From Callosobruchus maculatus (lineage: Eukaryota > Arthropoda > Insecta > Coleoptera > Chrysomelidae): a DNA stretch of 64,000 bases. Below the pieces are notes generated by a model. It saw only the letters and a program-made list of their open reading frames with translations. It had not been told where the DNA came from and did no database searches. The position numbers and the translations under genes were made by a program. The stretch is from positions 16,239,711 through 16,303,710 of the forward strand of contig CATOUR010000054.1 of assembly GCA_951848785.1 (NCBI GenBank). The letters are read 5' to 3'. Shown piece by piece: positions 22,657 through 34,381 of this stretch (position 1 is the stretch's first letter; each line of letters opens with the position of its first letter).

Positions 22657-23847
22657 ACTTCCCACACATTACGGTGATACTAGTTGAGATCCCCTTGCAA
22701 CCAAATCATCGCCAGACCGCCCCCCCCCCCCCCCCAAAGTGTCTTATGCCGCTAAGTCTTTCCTTCACAGGTCAATGGACAGCCTATTATCAACACCACA
22801 AACCTTACAGTTTCACAACCTCCCCACCCCCCAACCACCCCAATTTCATCCCCACCCAAAAAAAGGTAGAAAATAATGAGGAACCCCTAAATCATCTAAA
22901 AACGAAGTTTGAACTGTTTTCATATTTTTGGTTTTTTGATTATTGCTACGCTGCCACTGACACAATTTCTAACAACCATACGCGTTTTCCATCCGCACCA
23001 CGGTAGTAATACTGTGTCAAAATTTCATTAAACCCAATTCAACAGTTTCCTCATTAGACAACATATATCGATCTAAAGCAGTAGGTACCTACTCGTATAT
23101 ATACACCAGAAAAAATTCTAAGTCCCTTAGTTTCAGTAATGGGCAAGGCAATGTTCGGATGACTTAAAAAGGTGATTTATGTCGCTAGGCCTTCCTTCAC
23201 ATGTCAGTGGACAGCCTATTGTGAATACAACAAATTTTTCAGTTTTTCAGTACCCCCCCCCCCCCCTCCCCCCCAACGACCCCAATTTCACCCCCGTCCA
23301 AAAAAATGCAAAAAATGATCAGGAACCTCTAAAACGCTCTCAAAACGAAGTTTGAGCTGATTTTATATTTTTCGTTTTTTTATTAGTTCTGTGCCGCCAC
23401 TGGCTCGATTTATAAAAACCATACGCATTTTCCATTATCGCCACGGTAGTAATACTGTTTCAAAATGTCTTTTAAAATCAATTCAACAGTTTCCTCATCA
23501 GACACATAGATCGATCTAAAGTAGAACTCGTATGTTTACACCACAAAAAATTCTAAGTCCTTTAGCTTCTGTAATAGGCAAGGCAATGTTCGGATGGACC
23601 TAAAGAAGAAATTTATGTCGCTAGGTCTTCCTTCACAAGTCAGTGGACGGTCCGTTATGGAAGCAACAAGCTTTTCAATTTTACAACCCCCCACCCCCCG
23701 ACTACCCCAATTTCACCCCAACCCAAAAAAAAGTAGAAAATGATCAGGAACCCCTAAAATGCCTAAAAACGAAGTTTGAGCAATATTTATTTTTTTCTGT
23801 TTTTTGCTAATTACTCCTCCGCCCATGCACCTATCGGTGTGGGAAGT
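22657..23847 (+). mobile_element. TIR element with internal ~0.43-kb tandem units (copy 2)
   Basis: The left end ACTTCCCACACA at 22657 and the right end GTGTGGGAAGT at about 23837-23847 are inverted repeats. Internal units start near 22737, 23167 and 23601 (about 430, 435 and 250 bp), each beginning with 'tatgtcgctaggtc'-like sequence, then 'caatggacagcc', a C tract of up to 15 bases, and 'ccgccactg'. Copy 1 has two units, this one nearly three. A 14-bp stretch just outside the left end, 'gtcaagttgattga', is also shared by both copies, so the true border may be further out. Confidence 0.65.
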
Positions 23848-24059
23848 AAAAAGAGAAGTTTGGTCGCTGGTTTCTTGAGCGCCGAAACAAGTGAAGAAGA
23901 CATTTCTGATCATTATTAGTACGCGGATGTATTGGAAGATAACGATACTGCTGTTACAGAATAACAATGAAATATTTGAACATTTTGGACAGTTATCCTT
24001 CAAAATACTCTCCATTCTGTTCAATACACTTATTCTATCTCTTTATCCACTTCCACTTA

Positions 24060-24640
24060 TCCACTCAGAATGCATTCTTTGATAATCTGTTTACTATAGT
24101 CATCACAGCGCTGTTGGGCTCTAAATCCGCCTCAAATGTTCGACCTCTCGATTATTTTTTGGCTTTAGAAAAAACAGTTCATGAAAGTCACATAGAGCAA
24201 GTTCGGGGAAGTAGAAGGGTGAACCATAATTTTCAATCTTATATTTCTTCAAAAGTTCGTAAACAAATCGCTGATCTGTGAGTCGGAGCACTATCGTGAC
24301 GTAGCGTACAACTGAAGTCTTGATAAAGGGGCCATTTTTGCTTCAATACTGCCTTTAAGGGTGCTCAAAGTTCATTAGAATGGTACTCCCCAACAATTGC
24401 ATGTCCTCTAAGTATGTACAATGTGATCGTAAATAACTCAATGTTTATAAGAAAAACTGATGCAGTACAAAAGCACATTAGTTTTGACAGTTTTGCATTG
24501 CATACTTGAAATTTCAACTAAGGCTAGTAATGATAAACCAACTTTCATCACCCGGAACCACGTTCACTTTCAACTGATTACCAACCGTCTTTAAACTTCT
24601 TGTTCCACTCAAACACTCTATACATCGTGATAAATAAACT
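24060..24640 (-). pseudogene. mariner-type transposase relic with internal deletion
   Basis: On the minus strand YRVFEWNKKFKDGW (about 24630-24590) matches the N-terminal helix-turn-helix of mariner transposases ('.vyeW.krFkeGr'). It is followed within some 20 codons by PGDESWF (about 24562-24540), which holds the second catalytic Asp and normally lies more than 100 residues later. Further on, HPSTSPNLLYVTF (about 24220) matches 'h.PYSPDLaPsDF'. So the middle of the gene was deleted and the rest has many stops. The inverted ends were not located. Confidence 0.55.
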
Positions 24641-24794
24641 TTCATCTGAATATGCAATTTTAATCACAAAAAAAGTGTCACCTGGTGTTTTACCAAAATT
24701 TTATCGTATATCTTTCATCACTTCAATAATTTTCATATATCATTTTGTGTGTACTATGTAAGGCCATCAATGGATTTCTGGTTCTTGGGTTTTG

Positions 24795-24866
24795 GATTTT
24801 TAGGCCGGCGCCGTTGAGCGTTGAGTGTTGACGTTTCGCCACCACGAGTGGATGGCATCTTCAGAA
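24795..24866 (-). repeat. Hammerhead-ribozyme-like core in a dispersed repeat
   Basis: The minus strand reads CTGAAGA, then a stem GCCA(U)CCA-CUCG-UGG-UGGC, then GAAACGTC. CUGAnGA, stem II and GAAA are the core strands of a hammerhead. I do not see a convincing stem III/cleavage partner, so activity is doubtful. A degenerate copy is at 2041-2112. Hammerhead motifs are known in Penelope-like and related retroelements of animals. Confidence 0.45.
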
Positions 24867-25333
24867 GCTATTTCACTTTGAAGCGTACCTACTATACAAC
24901 ACCATAATGAGAAAAGCTCAATTTTAAGAACACTCTGTTGTAACACAGTATAGTCTGAAATTGAGTATGATCTGTTTCTTTTTCGGGTTGACTATGCTAA
25001 TAAAAATTTACAGAATAATTTCTGTACCTTTACTTCTATTCGAGAAGTATAATTTGGCAACGTGGCGGAAGGCTTGTTTGTGAATCGAACTCGTTACACA
25101 GTAGTCTAGGACATAAATAGTTCTGAAGTTATCGTTCCTCTGACGTGTCCTTCCCTTTGCACGCTGTTCCGTGATTTTATATTCCATTTTTATTTTATGT
25201 TCCGTTCTTGTTTTTAGGTTTTGATTTTTGATTTTGATAGATTGAGGTTGGGGTTTTTGGGTTTGACGTAATTTTGTTTATTCAGGCTGTGTTCTGCCTA
25301 CTGTTGCCGATAATAATATAAATAATACAAAAA

Positions 25334-28300
25334 ATGAAAGAAAGAATTCAAGATAAAAATAAACTTGTTCCGAAAGAAGACTTATCAAACATTGAAGATG
25401 AATCTGGCGATGAAGCGGTATGATAATTTACTTTCAAATCGTGAATATAAGCATCCTTTTACTCAATTTTAATGATATTTAAAAACTTTACGGTTGTATT
25501 CTACATCTCTAAATATCCTTCCAGATAACGCTGTATAATTCACTTAGTTTGTTGAAATGATTTTTTTTTAGCTCATTTAGGTTACAAAGCTTTATAATAC
25601 ATCTCTATTTTAGGATGAAACCTCTAGTGTGGGTAGTACTTCAACAACAGATAATACTTCAAGAAGTGCAACCCCTACCAACAGACTGAAAAGAGGGCGA
25701 CGTGGCAAAAAGCGTTTCAGTAGTACAATCAAAGTTTTGAAACCTATTTACAAATTTTCGTGAGTTAATTCATGTATAATTTTCTAATTTACTTCTATAA
25801 ATTTTAATTTTCAATTTCTGACTATAGATTTTAATTAAAGCACAAATATTAGGAGAAAGGATCACTAAAACAGATTTTTCTTTAAAAACTGAGTCTTCTC
25901 CAAATATATTCATGATTGTCATGTTTTAACAGCAAATGTACCTACAGTAGGGCATGGAAGGGCAGAGTCCTCTATGTATGAGTGATGTTACAGTGGAACA
26001 CTTTATCATAACTTTTAGGCTCCTCCTTATTAAATATCTTGTTATGCCTCCATATATGATGTGAAAATAAGTGCATAAAACTGCATCATAATCTAGGACG
26101 TCATACAGAAAGTCAGATGAACTATAAAAACTCAAAATTTTTGCATATAAAGGTTATTGCTATTATTATGCTATTAAGATTTTCAATTTATATTTATAAT
26201 ATTAGTAGTATTAGATTATATATGAATGATTCATGTCCACATGCACCTTAAGTCAATTGCACAATTAGTTATGTGAACCTGGATTAGATTATTTGTTTAC
26301 TATGCACCACAAACTGACAATTTTGACACTGTCACTGTGAAAACAATCTTGCAAACACAGCCTTGCCATATCTCCAATCTGGATTAATCTCTTGATGGTG
26401 CATGACTAGATGCCAAAGATTAGCAAACATGATCAGGGAACAAGGATTGGAATCGCCAAATGGTGCATACAGGTGTTAATCAACTTAAGGCCAATTTATA
26501 AACTTTCTGTTGCTGTTCGCCATCAATGTTGACGGTTGCCATTCGTAGCACAAGGCTGCTATTCCTGAACTTGCTGTTCACGCCTTTAATCTAGTTTTTC
26601 CATCGTATTTGTAAACATGTTCTATCTAAATTTGTCATCAGCTTTTTGACTTTATGAAAGATCTTTGAATTTTCCTGGTAAAAATGGATATTGTCAGAAC
26701 CAATAACCAATACAGAAAACCCAGAATCTTTTTGACAGCTACACATCAATATCACATGACTCGTACTGACAACTATAATTGGCTTATATGCTGGCTATGT
26801 TTGGTGGCTACGAATGGAAAAAGTTAAAAGATAGTTATGTCGAACAGCAGACGAAGCGGCGAATGGCAACTATGAATGTGTTTAGGCATTTCAATGTATT
26901 TATATTGTAATGGCCAGTGGCTATGGCGAACAGCAATGGAAAGTATGAATCGGCCTTTATTGTTACATTTAAAAGAAAATAGTCTCTGACATCACTATTG
27001 TTTAGTTCTGTTTACCAGATACCAAGTCGCTGCAGTATTATGCTGGTACAGATGTCTGTAACACACATAATTAATTACCTCTAAATAAAACATTATATAA
27101 GACATTCATTATATTCTCATTGGATTGTGGAAGTCTTGATTGTGTAGCATTAAAAATTCTTACTATAAATATAACTATTAAAATTGTACTGAATATCAAG
27201 CAACAAGTATCATAAATATGGGAGTGGTATTGAAATTGCAAATGAACAAATCTTATATCTGAAAAAAAATCATATACAGTAGATCATAAAAAAGGAAAAT
27301 TATATAATTAATTATAGATTTAATATATTACTGATGTCTGAAATGTACTAAACAGTGTGAGTAAAAGGAATGTTTCAAATGGAGAGTGATGTTAAAATAC
27401 TAACTGCCATAGTAGTATCCAAAAATATATTGGACTTAGAACCAATATGTTACCACATGAAACATACTAATTATTGTTGTATATAAGTGAGTACAGACAA
27501 ATTTAATATATACATTAAAATCTGTTAGCACCAGGCATTGGTATTTGATTAATTTATTATATGTGGTATTTTACATATAAAATTATGTTTATCCTTTGAA
27601 TCTTCCAACAGATGTAGCATCAAAGAAGATCATGGACAACCTCTATTTGGTGCACAGTTCAATCATCACCTCAAACAAGGGCAACCATTAATTTTTGCTG
27701 CTGTAGGAAGCAACCGTGTTACTATATATGAGTGTCCAGAAGGGAATGGGATCAAGTTGCTGCAGTGTTATGCTGATCCAGATGTATGTCTAATATCAAT
27801 CAACATTTTGGAACCTCTCTCTCTTTTCCTCCTTTGATGTTTGCTGATTCTGGCAGAATATAGTTTTTATAGTAAAAACAGATGATGGACACTTACTTCT
27901 AAAGTGAGATACATGTTTCTTATGGGAGATAACTCCTTGCTGAACAGTCCCTTCTTTGAGTTGCTCTCACGAGTTCTGCATTGCTGCATGAAAATTTTCA
28001 ATGGGAATTGTAGTAATTTCATCCCAGATTAAAGCATTCATATTTACAATAGATCCTTGCTTTGAGGTATTTTCGTAAGAGGTAATCACACATAAACAGA
28101 ATCCTTATGACTTGATTACGTACACTAGCCATAGGTGGAACCATATATTGTTTCAGAAAAACATTTTTATATATTTTGATATTAAAGCTTGTTTGTACAT
28201 CAGTATTATTTCATGAGTGGTTTTTGAAGGTCCAAATTTTGTTTAGCTATTCACCTTTGTAAAATTTTTTGTTTAATAAAGATGTGTTAGTAGTAGTAGT

Positions 28301-31300
28301 GATGGGGAGGTGAAGCCAGGCATGTAGGCCACCTTTGGCCCTTTTGCCAACCCCACTGAACCAATCACTGAAAACACTAAAATTCTACACCCTAGAAAGC
28401 TCCTTGTCGAACCTACCAGACCTCCTGAGGAAAGTCAGTATGTCCGACCATTTCGCTGAATATAGTGGCTCCTCCCCAAACTCTGTCGTGCCGAATATCT
28501 GCACCCTAAGGTTGCGATAAACTGCACATCTGCCCAGGAAGTGGAACGCTGTCTCGTCCTCCTCCCAGCATCTGGAGCAAATGGGGTCCCCTACCACTCT
28601 CATAAGTGACAGATGTCTATTCAGCCGGCAATGGCCAGTGAGAACCCCCACCAGAAGGTTGAGCGTCTCTCTGCCTTTACTCAAAAGCCATTGCGTTCGG
28701 CCCCTATCAGGGCCTGCTATAAAGATGTGTTACTATTTCTATTTTTTGCAAGCAAACTTTTAACTTAAAGCCCTGACGAAGGTGATTGACGAGTATACTA
28801 AAAGCTAGGCAGTTAACACTTCTACTAGTGTTACTCTGTTCTAGTTATTTTATCACGGAACTACATTTGGTTCTTCAGTCGGGTCAGCTTATAATGAGGT
28901 CCCTATAACTAAAGTAATGTATTTACTATATGAGAACACCCACCATAAATAATTTTTACTAGGACAAAACTATCATACTCAAGCTCAGGGTACGTCAGGT
29001 CTCAGATAGGATTGTTCATACCTTAGAAAAGGACTCATTAAGATGGTAGGGGCTAACTCTAAATACACTCATTGATACATTCTGATAGATCGGTAATATT
29101 TTTAATTTTCCAGTTAGATGAAAATTTCTACACATGCGCCTGGTCATACGAAGAGGATCTGGGCAAGCCTCTGTTAGCTGTGGCAGGCTCCCGCGGCGTG
29201 ATACGGATCCTCAGTCCTGCGACCATGTCTTGTGTCCGTCACTATATCGGCCATGGTCACGCCATCAACGAGCTAAAGTTCCATCCGAAAGACCCCAATC
29301 TGCTGCTATCTGTGTCTAAAGACCACTCGCTAAGGCTGTGGAACATCAAGTCTGACATCTGCATCGCCATTTTCGGAGGAGTGGAGGGGCATCGGGACGA
29401 GGTGCTCAGTGCTGACTTTGATTTGATGGGCACGAAGATAATGTCGTGTGGCATGGATCACTCCTTGAAGCTCTGGAGGCTAGATAAGGAGAACATGAAA
29501 GAAGCAATAAGGCAGTCGTACAGTTGGAATCCGAACAGGAACACTAGACCTTTTGATTGCTTGAAACAAAATTTTCCTGATTTCAGTACTAGGGACATTC
29601 ACAGGTTAGTCATATCTCTGAATTTTCCGGCAATACCCAAAAAAATAAAGATATTTTGTTATACTTTAGATAGACTTTACATGTTTTCACCACCTTATTG
29701 GCAACTTTGATGTTCAAGTCAAGTCAGTATGTTGTATCACATGCACGATTGGCAAGCAGACGCCTGGAATCTGGAATGCCGATATAAACGCATCCGACGC
29801 AGATAGCCGAGAAGATATTTTGCCTTTAACAGACTGAACTTAGGACTCAATATCCCCTTGACATACTCCCTCCTGATATTGTTTTAAGAACTCGCTCGCA
29901 GGGCTGCCAGATGTGACGAATTTCCGCCAGATGTGGTGAATTTCCGCCAATGTGGCTGTTTCAATACAGATTTGGTAACTTATAATCGTAGCTGGGCGAT
30001 TGGCGAATTTTGGTGGTGCAAAACACACAGTGAGTTGACGACTTTTGGCTATTTCTAACTTCCATTTCATTGGTTTTCCCCTCAAAAATAAGGGCTAGCC
30101 GCATGAAGCAGCAGTATTACCGGTTGTTTTACAATTGACACTTTGATCATAGCATTGAATCATAGTAACTTCAAGGAGAGAGGGCGGGCATGAAAAATTG
30201 GTCGACCTTCGTTATCATTATTGGTCATCATTTACCTATATTTCGTACTACTGCGCATACTCAAAATAACGATAGCTACGAAATTCGTTATTTCTTGTGG
30301 TCCAGAGACACCCCAGTATGTCTTAAAATAAAAATTATTTGAAAAGCTAGAGTTGATTCGCAATTAGCAAATGACCCTTAAAAGTTTTAAAATAAATTGA
30401 TCTCACTGGGAAGTTGTTTTAAATGCAATCACCTAGGCAGAGTTAATGCTGAAATCTTTTTTTATTGAGGTAAAAAACAAATACGTACTAACGTTTATGT
30501 ATTTTCAACTGTAGACTTGCCACCAATACTTTCTTGGCCTGGATACCCAACCGAGCTCTACAGCGTTGCATGTATGTAGCTAGTAAGCTGAGAACGTTGA
30601 AACAAGTCCTATACCAGTTTTGACATGATCTCCCCAGAGTGGATCTCAATAGCTCTTAGTTTCTGCAATAATATTACCTTGCTACATGCTAATCTAAGGA
30701 TAATTTCAGTTTGACATATTTTTGCAGTTCCGTAAATGAGAGGTCACTCTCATACACAGAATATGTCATACTGGGCGATTCGGTTTTGAGAACAGCAACG
30801 TCGCTAGTTGCACTACCAGCGCGGTGCCTGGCTCAGCTGTGAAATGTGAATGTAGTGGGAACATAGGATGTGTGGGGGGTTAGGTACCCCCTTGTAACTG
30901 AAGTCTTTGCCCGTATATTCCTTCTCTTTTAGTTGCATTGGAGATTTCGCATTCCAGATTCATCTCCGCCAATCGTGTATACTGTGTATACGATCTACCA
31001 GTTATTTGATCAACAAAACATTTCAAGCCTTACTATCGTCATAAAGGCATGAATCACTTAAACGTGCAATAAAAAAGTTATAGTTTACAATATATGGTAA
31101 TAAGTGCAATCATATTGATTGCAAACAAAAGAGATAGTAACTGGAAAATAATTATTTGTGAAAGAAAGTACACGTGAGCAAAACTGTTATATCCATTTTC
31201 TCATATATAAAAATCTCTTTTATCCGTATTTCTTCATTGTGTAACAATAAATGTATATGCATAGGTTGGAGTAGACATGAAAAATCATCAAAAGTCTGTT

Positions 31301-33791
31301 TAAAAACGGAAAATTACAAATTCGCATTTAAAAGTCTTAAGACAGGAACTTTAAAGTTCAACTACACATTATTATGTTATTTTAAAATATTCAGTGATGG
31401 TTTGGAGATTAAACTTCTTAGTTATGTAGAAATCGTCAATGTAAATTTGCTCCACTGACTAGTAAGCTTTCTGATGTAGGTGGATTTGCAAGATATGCTC
31501 GAAGTGAGGAAGCTTTTTGCTTCTGTAAGTACTTTTTTATGATTGTAACATGAAAAACTTAGTGTTTTCTTATCCTCATTTTTTCTTTGTAATATACTTG
31601 GCGACTTTGATTTGTTCAAGATAAAGCTCAGAATGTTGCGTAACTTTAATACTGCTTTTAAGATATATTCATGTGGTAAAAGAAAATATGTCCGCAAAAG
31701 TGCTTTATATTTTTTCTCAAATTTGAATGTCCGGTTAAGCAAAAATATATACCCTGGTTTAAAAAATTACCTTGTATGTACTTCTTAATAGCTATTATGG
31801 TAATAATTTTTCAGGAACTATGTGGACTGCGTGAGGTGGTACGGAGACTTCGTATTGAGTAAATCGTGCGAAAATTGTATTGTGTGCTGGAAACCTGGGA
31901 GACTGGCAGATGACAGTTTACGCAAAGGGGAAACTAGTTCCACCGTAATACATCGCTTCGAGTATAAGGAATGTGAAATTTGGTTTGTCAGATTTGCCAT
32001 GGATTTCTGGCAGAAGGTAAATAAAGTTGTTATATACTAGAACTGAGATAAGAATAGGACGGCAACGCGTTTGCCTCTGAGGCAAATCTGCGCTAAGGCG
32101 TGCGCCATACAATTCGTACAAAGCGCATGTATGACATCACAACAGGACGATCGCGTAATATGTATTTTCAAGAGAGCATGACCCGTTCATTCTGCGAGCA
32201 TGATTTCAATACAAGAAGTCGAACTTCAAAATGTACCATGAGGCATGAGCCAACGAATTCGAACAGGTTGAAACAAGCAATGCCCAGGCATGTGAGTGTT
32301 CGCAAGATCCCGTTGTTATTATTTACTGTGTTCACGAACACGATGTTATTTTTTCCGAAACCCACAGGAATTTAAATATTGGATTTTTTTAAAGTAGTCT
32401 TTTAACACTTATGCACTGTTGAAATTCACTTAAAACTATAACAGTAAATCCGAAACGATTAACCAAAACAAAGTTACATTATGCCACTGTTCATGCTGTT
32501 ATTTTTAGGATACTTGCTAGCTCGTCAAGGATAAACGGGTTTATTTGTGGGGAGGTAGCATCAAATTTTCACGGTGATTATACTGAGAATTTACAGTTTC
32601 GTGTCGATTAGTTTTCCAATGTAGCAGTTTAAAGAGGGACAGCAAGATAGGTTAGCTAAATTTCATGTATATTTTCAAAGTATCAATGCCAATACCTCAT
32701 ACAAGGCGTATCCTTCGAGCTAACAGTATTTGTATTGTCTTATTATAGTAGAAATAAATGATTAATGATGATATCAGCCAGAAAAAATGAAGAAAATGTT
32801 TGTGAGCTGACGCGACTCCGTGATCTAGGATTTTGAAAGCCTGAGTAAGTCGCAAAAAAATTGTTTTTCGGGGTATTTTTCTAAAATTATGCAGATACAT
32901 AGTTGATGAAATTTTCATCACGGAAAATATATTTGATGCAAAATTTCTGTGTCTCAATATGTTTGCGTGCATGATCATGTAGAGGGTGTATCAACGATGT
33001 GTGGGTGGACGATAGCTACTCCCATATTTGAGACGGGAAAAAATGTCAAAAAATGTTAAGGGCATTAAAATCTATGTTACAAAAATATTTACCATTATAT
33101 GGTGTCCAATCAATGTGCGACTTATTTAATTTACATTTTTTTTTAAATAGAATCCATTGTATATTATTGCATATTTCGATTCCTTGAACGACTATACTGT
33201 GACTCTATGACAAATCATCATTTTTCATAAATGTAGATATTAGAAAAAATTTAATTTTCCATTGTGTATAAAACTTCGAAGCCTGTGACTTTGTAGTGTG
33301 AGTAAGCATGAAATGTGTCAGCTTACGTAATACTGTCAAGCATAAATTATTTTTGTATTTGATGAAATCGGTAGATTAATTAAGGAAACTTGATCATAGG
33401 TAACTTAATGTTTTTCAATGAGAATACCTATTTTTTTCATACGGTTAAATTTGCGGCATCAATCAGACGACGGTACTTGCGATACAAATATGATTATTGA
33501 CAAAAAAATCTCGCCATCAACAGATTAGAAAAACTCAAGAACTATTGTTAATCTGAAGTGGTCAATAGTTACAGCATATTCTTTTTCCAGATACTGGCAT
33601 TAGGGAATCAAACAGGCAAAGTGTTTGTATGGGAACTGGACGTTGCTGATCCGGCTCAAGCGAAGTGTTACACTTTGCAACATCCTCGCTGCAACACAGC
33701 CATTAGGCAGACGTCACTCAGTAGGGACGCCAACATTTTGATATGTGTATGTGATGATGGCACTGTCTGGAGGTGGGATAGGACACCATAG
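25334..33791 (+). CDS. eed: Polycomb protein EED / Extra sex combs (complete, 6 exons)
   Basis: Coding exons: 25334-25417, 25614-25759, 27612-27783, 29114-29604, 31815-32016, 33591-33791. All introns are GT-AG and phases match, giving 1,296 nt and 431 residues, close to human EED (441) and fly Esc. EED is the WD40 subunit of PRC2; it binds trimethylated H3K27 and stimulates the EZH2 methyltransferase in the nucleus. Residues 1-76 are a charged, disordered N-terminus with a KRGRRGKKR basic patch. WD40 repeats start near residue 78: LFGAQFN, GSNRVTIYEC, VAGSRGVIRI, FHPKDPNLLLSVSKDHSLRL, VEGHRDEVLS, SCGMDHSLKLW, FPDFSTRDIHRNYVDCVRW, ILALGNQTGKVFVW, VCDDGTVWRWDR. Aromatic-cage equivalents are F93, Y140 and W354; the human Tyr365 position is Phe355. 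The Met was chosen because upstream is open to no other Met and the length fits. Introns 2-5 hold transposon pieces. Confidence 0.95.
26488..26956. mobile_element. PIF/Harbinger-like MITE in EED intron 2
   Basis: Inverted ends of about 35 bp: AGGCCAATTTATAAACTTTC at the left matches the reverse complement of the right end (AGGCCGATTCATACTTTCC), and both continue into GCTGTTCGCCA. It is flanked by TTA at 26485-26487 and 26957-26959, the 3-bp TWA target duplication of PIF/Harbinger. Length 469 bp; no ORF. Confidence 0.8.
27021..27060 (+). repeat. Diverged copy of the end of EED exon 3 with its donor
   Basis: This 40-bp segment in intron 2 matches 27751-27790 (the 3' end of exon 3 and its splice donor) at about 33 of 40 positions. 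It would read TKSLQYYAGTD and then GTCTGT, against IKLLQCYADPD and GTATGT in the true exon. Sequence upstream of it does not match the exon. Confidence 0.6.
27784..28276. other. Start of EED intron 3, possible transposon trace
   Basis: On the minus strand around 28060-27960 a frame reads ALIWDEITTIPIENF, which looks transposase-like (Tc1/mariner C-terminal region) but is too short and isolated to assign. Confidence 0.25.
28290..28719 (-). mobile_element. 5'-truncated RNase H LINE with 13-bp target duplication
   Basis: A 13-bp direct repeat TAAAGATGTGTTA flanks the insert at 28277-28289 and 28720-28732. The minus-strand frame 28684-28385 reads LLVGVLTGHCRLNRHL, CSRCWEEDETAFHFLGRC and FLRRSGRF, the tail after the RNase H domain of I/R1-type LINEs, including the C-x2-C...H-x3-C zinc-knuckle-like pattern ('GHc.ln.Hl.....d..C..C...eET..H.l..C'). 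The 3' end on the minus strand finishes in a short (ACT)n tail at 28290-28300. Only the last 430 bp inserted, a usual 5' truncation. Confidence 0.85.
29605..31814. other. EED intron 4
   Basis: Non-coding. A 20-bp unit ('ccagatgtggtgaatttccg') is repeated in tandem at 29907-29926 and 29927-29946 with a third partial copy. No transposon borders identified. Confidence 0.45.
33110..33440 (+). repeat. Dispersed repeat shared with 58845-59160
   Basis: In EED intron 5. The two regions share 'gaaatcggtaga', 'taattaaggaaactt' and a common order of flanking AT-rich blocks. The ends are unclear and it is non-coding. Confidence 0.5.
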
Positions 33792-34243
33792 TTTATGATA
33801 ATTATGATGCGTATCGCTTATATCGAGTAGGGATTGCTTGAAAATTGTAAGAGAAATACAAAGATATAGAAATGGTCCGAGTGGCACCAAATTTAAATTT
33901 CAAGCTGATTGTTGAAATTATAAGGGTTTGTATAATAACACTTTTGTTATGAAATTGTGTTATTTCAGACCATATTGTCTATACATCTAATTTATATATC
34001 TTCAAGTTTAAACGTTTTTTGACAGATATTATGTAGATATGTTTTTTAATTTTGATATAGAAAACTAGTCTTCTAAGAATGCTCAGTTTTTTAAATATGT
34101 ATATGCATTCAACATCCTATTTATTGGATGATACAGAATCAGCTTGATAGTGTCTTATGTTAAAGAAAAACTCTGTATGTATAGGGGTAATCTTATTATT
34201 ATGATAGTTTATGATTGTGTGCACTTTTTATACCATTTACTCT

Positions 34244-34249
34244 AATAAA
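34244..34249 (+). terminator. EED poly(A) signal
   Basis: AATAAA about 455 bp after the EED stop codon, followed by T-rich sequence. Best candidate for the transcript end. Confidence 0.6.
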
Positions 34250-34381
34250 ATATTTTTTATAACACACATTTTTGTCTTATTACACACCCATGAACCACTG
34301 AGAATTATTTAAAATGAGATACTCCTACACTCCTTAAGGATACCTACATATATTTTTCTATTGTTTGCACAGCAACAGCTT

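Noticed and set aside
28740..28800. 'ccctgacgaaggtgattgac' as a third hammerhead core
   Set aside because: The sequence between CTGACGA and the A-rich part does not form a stem II.
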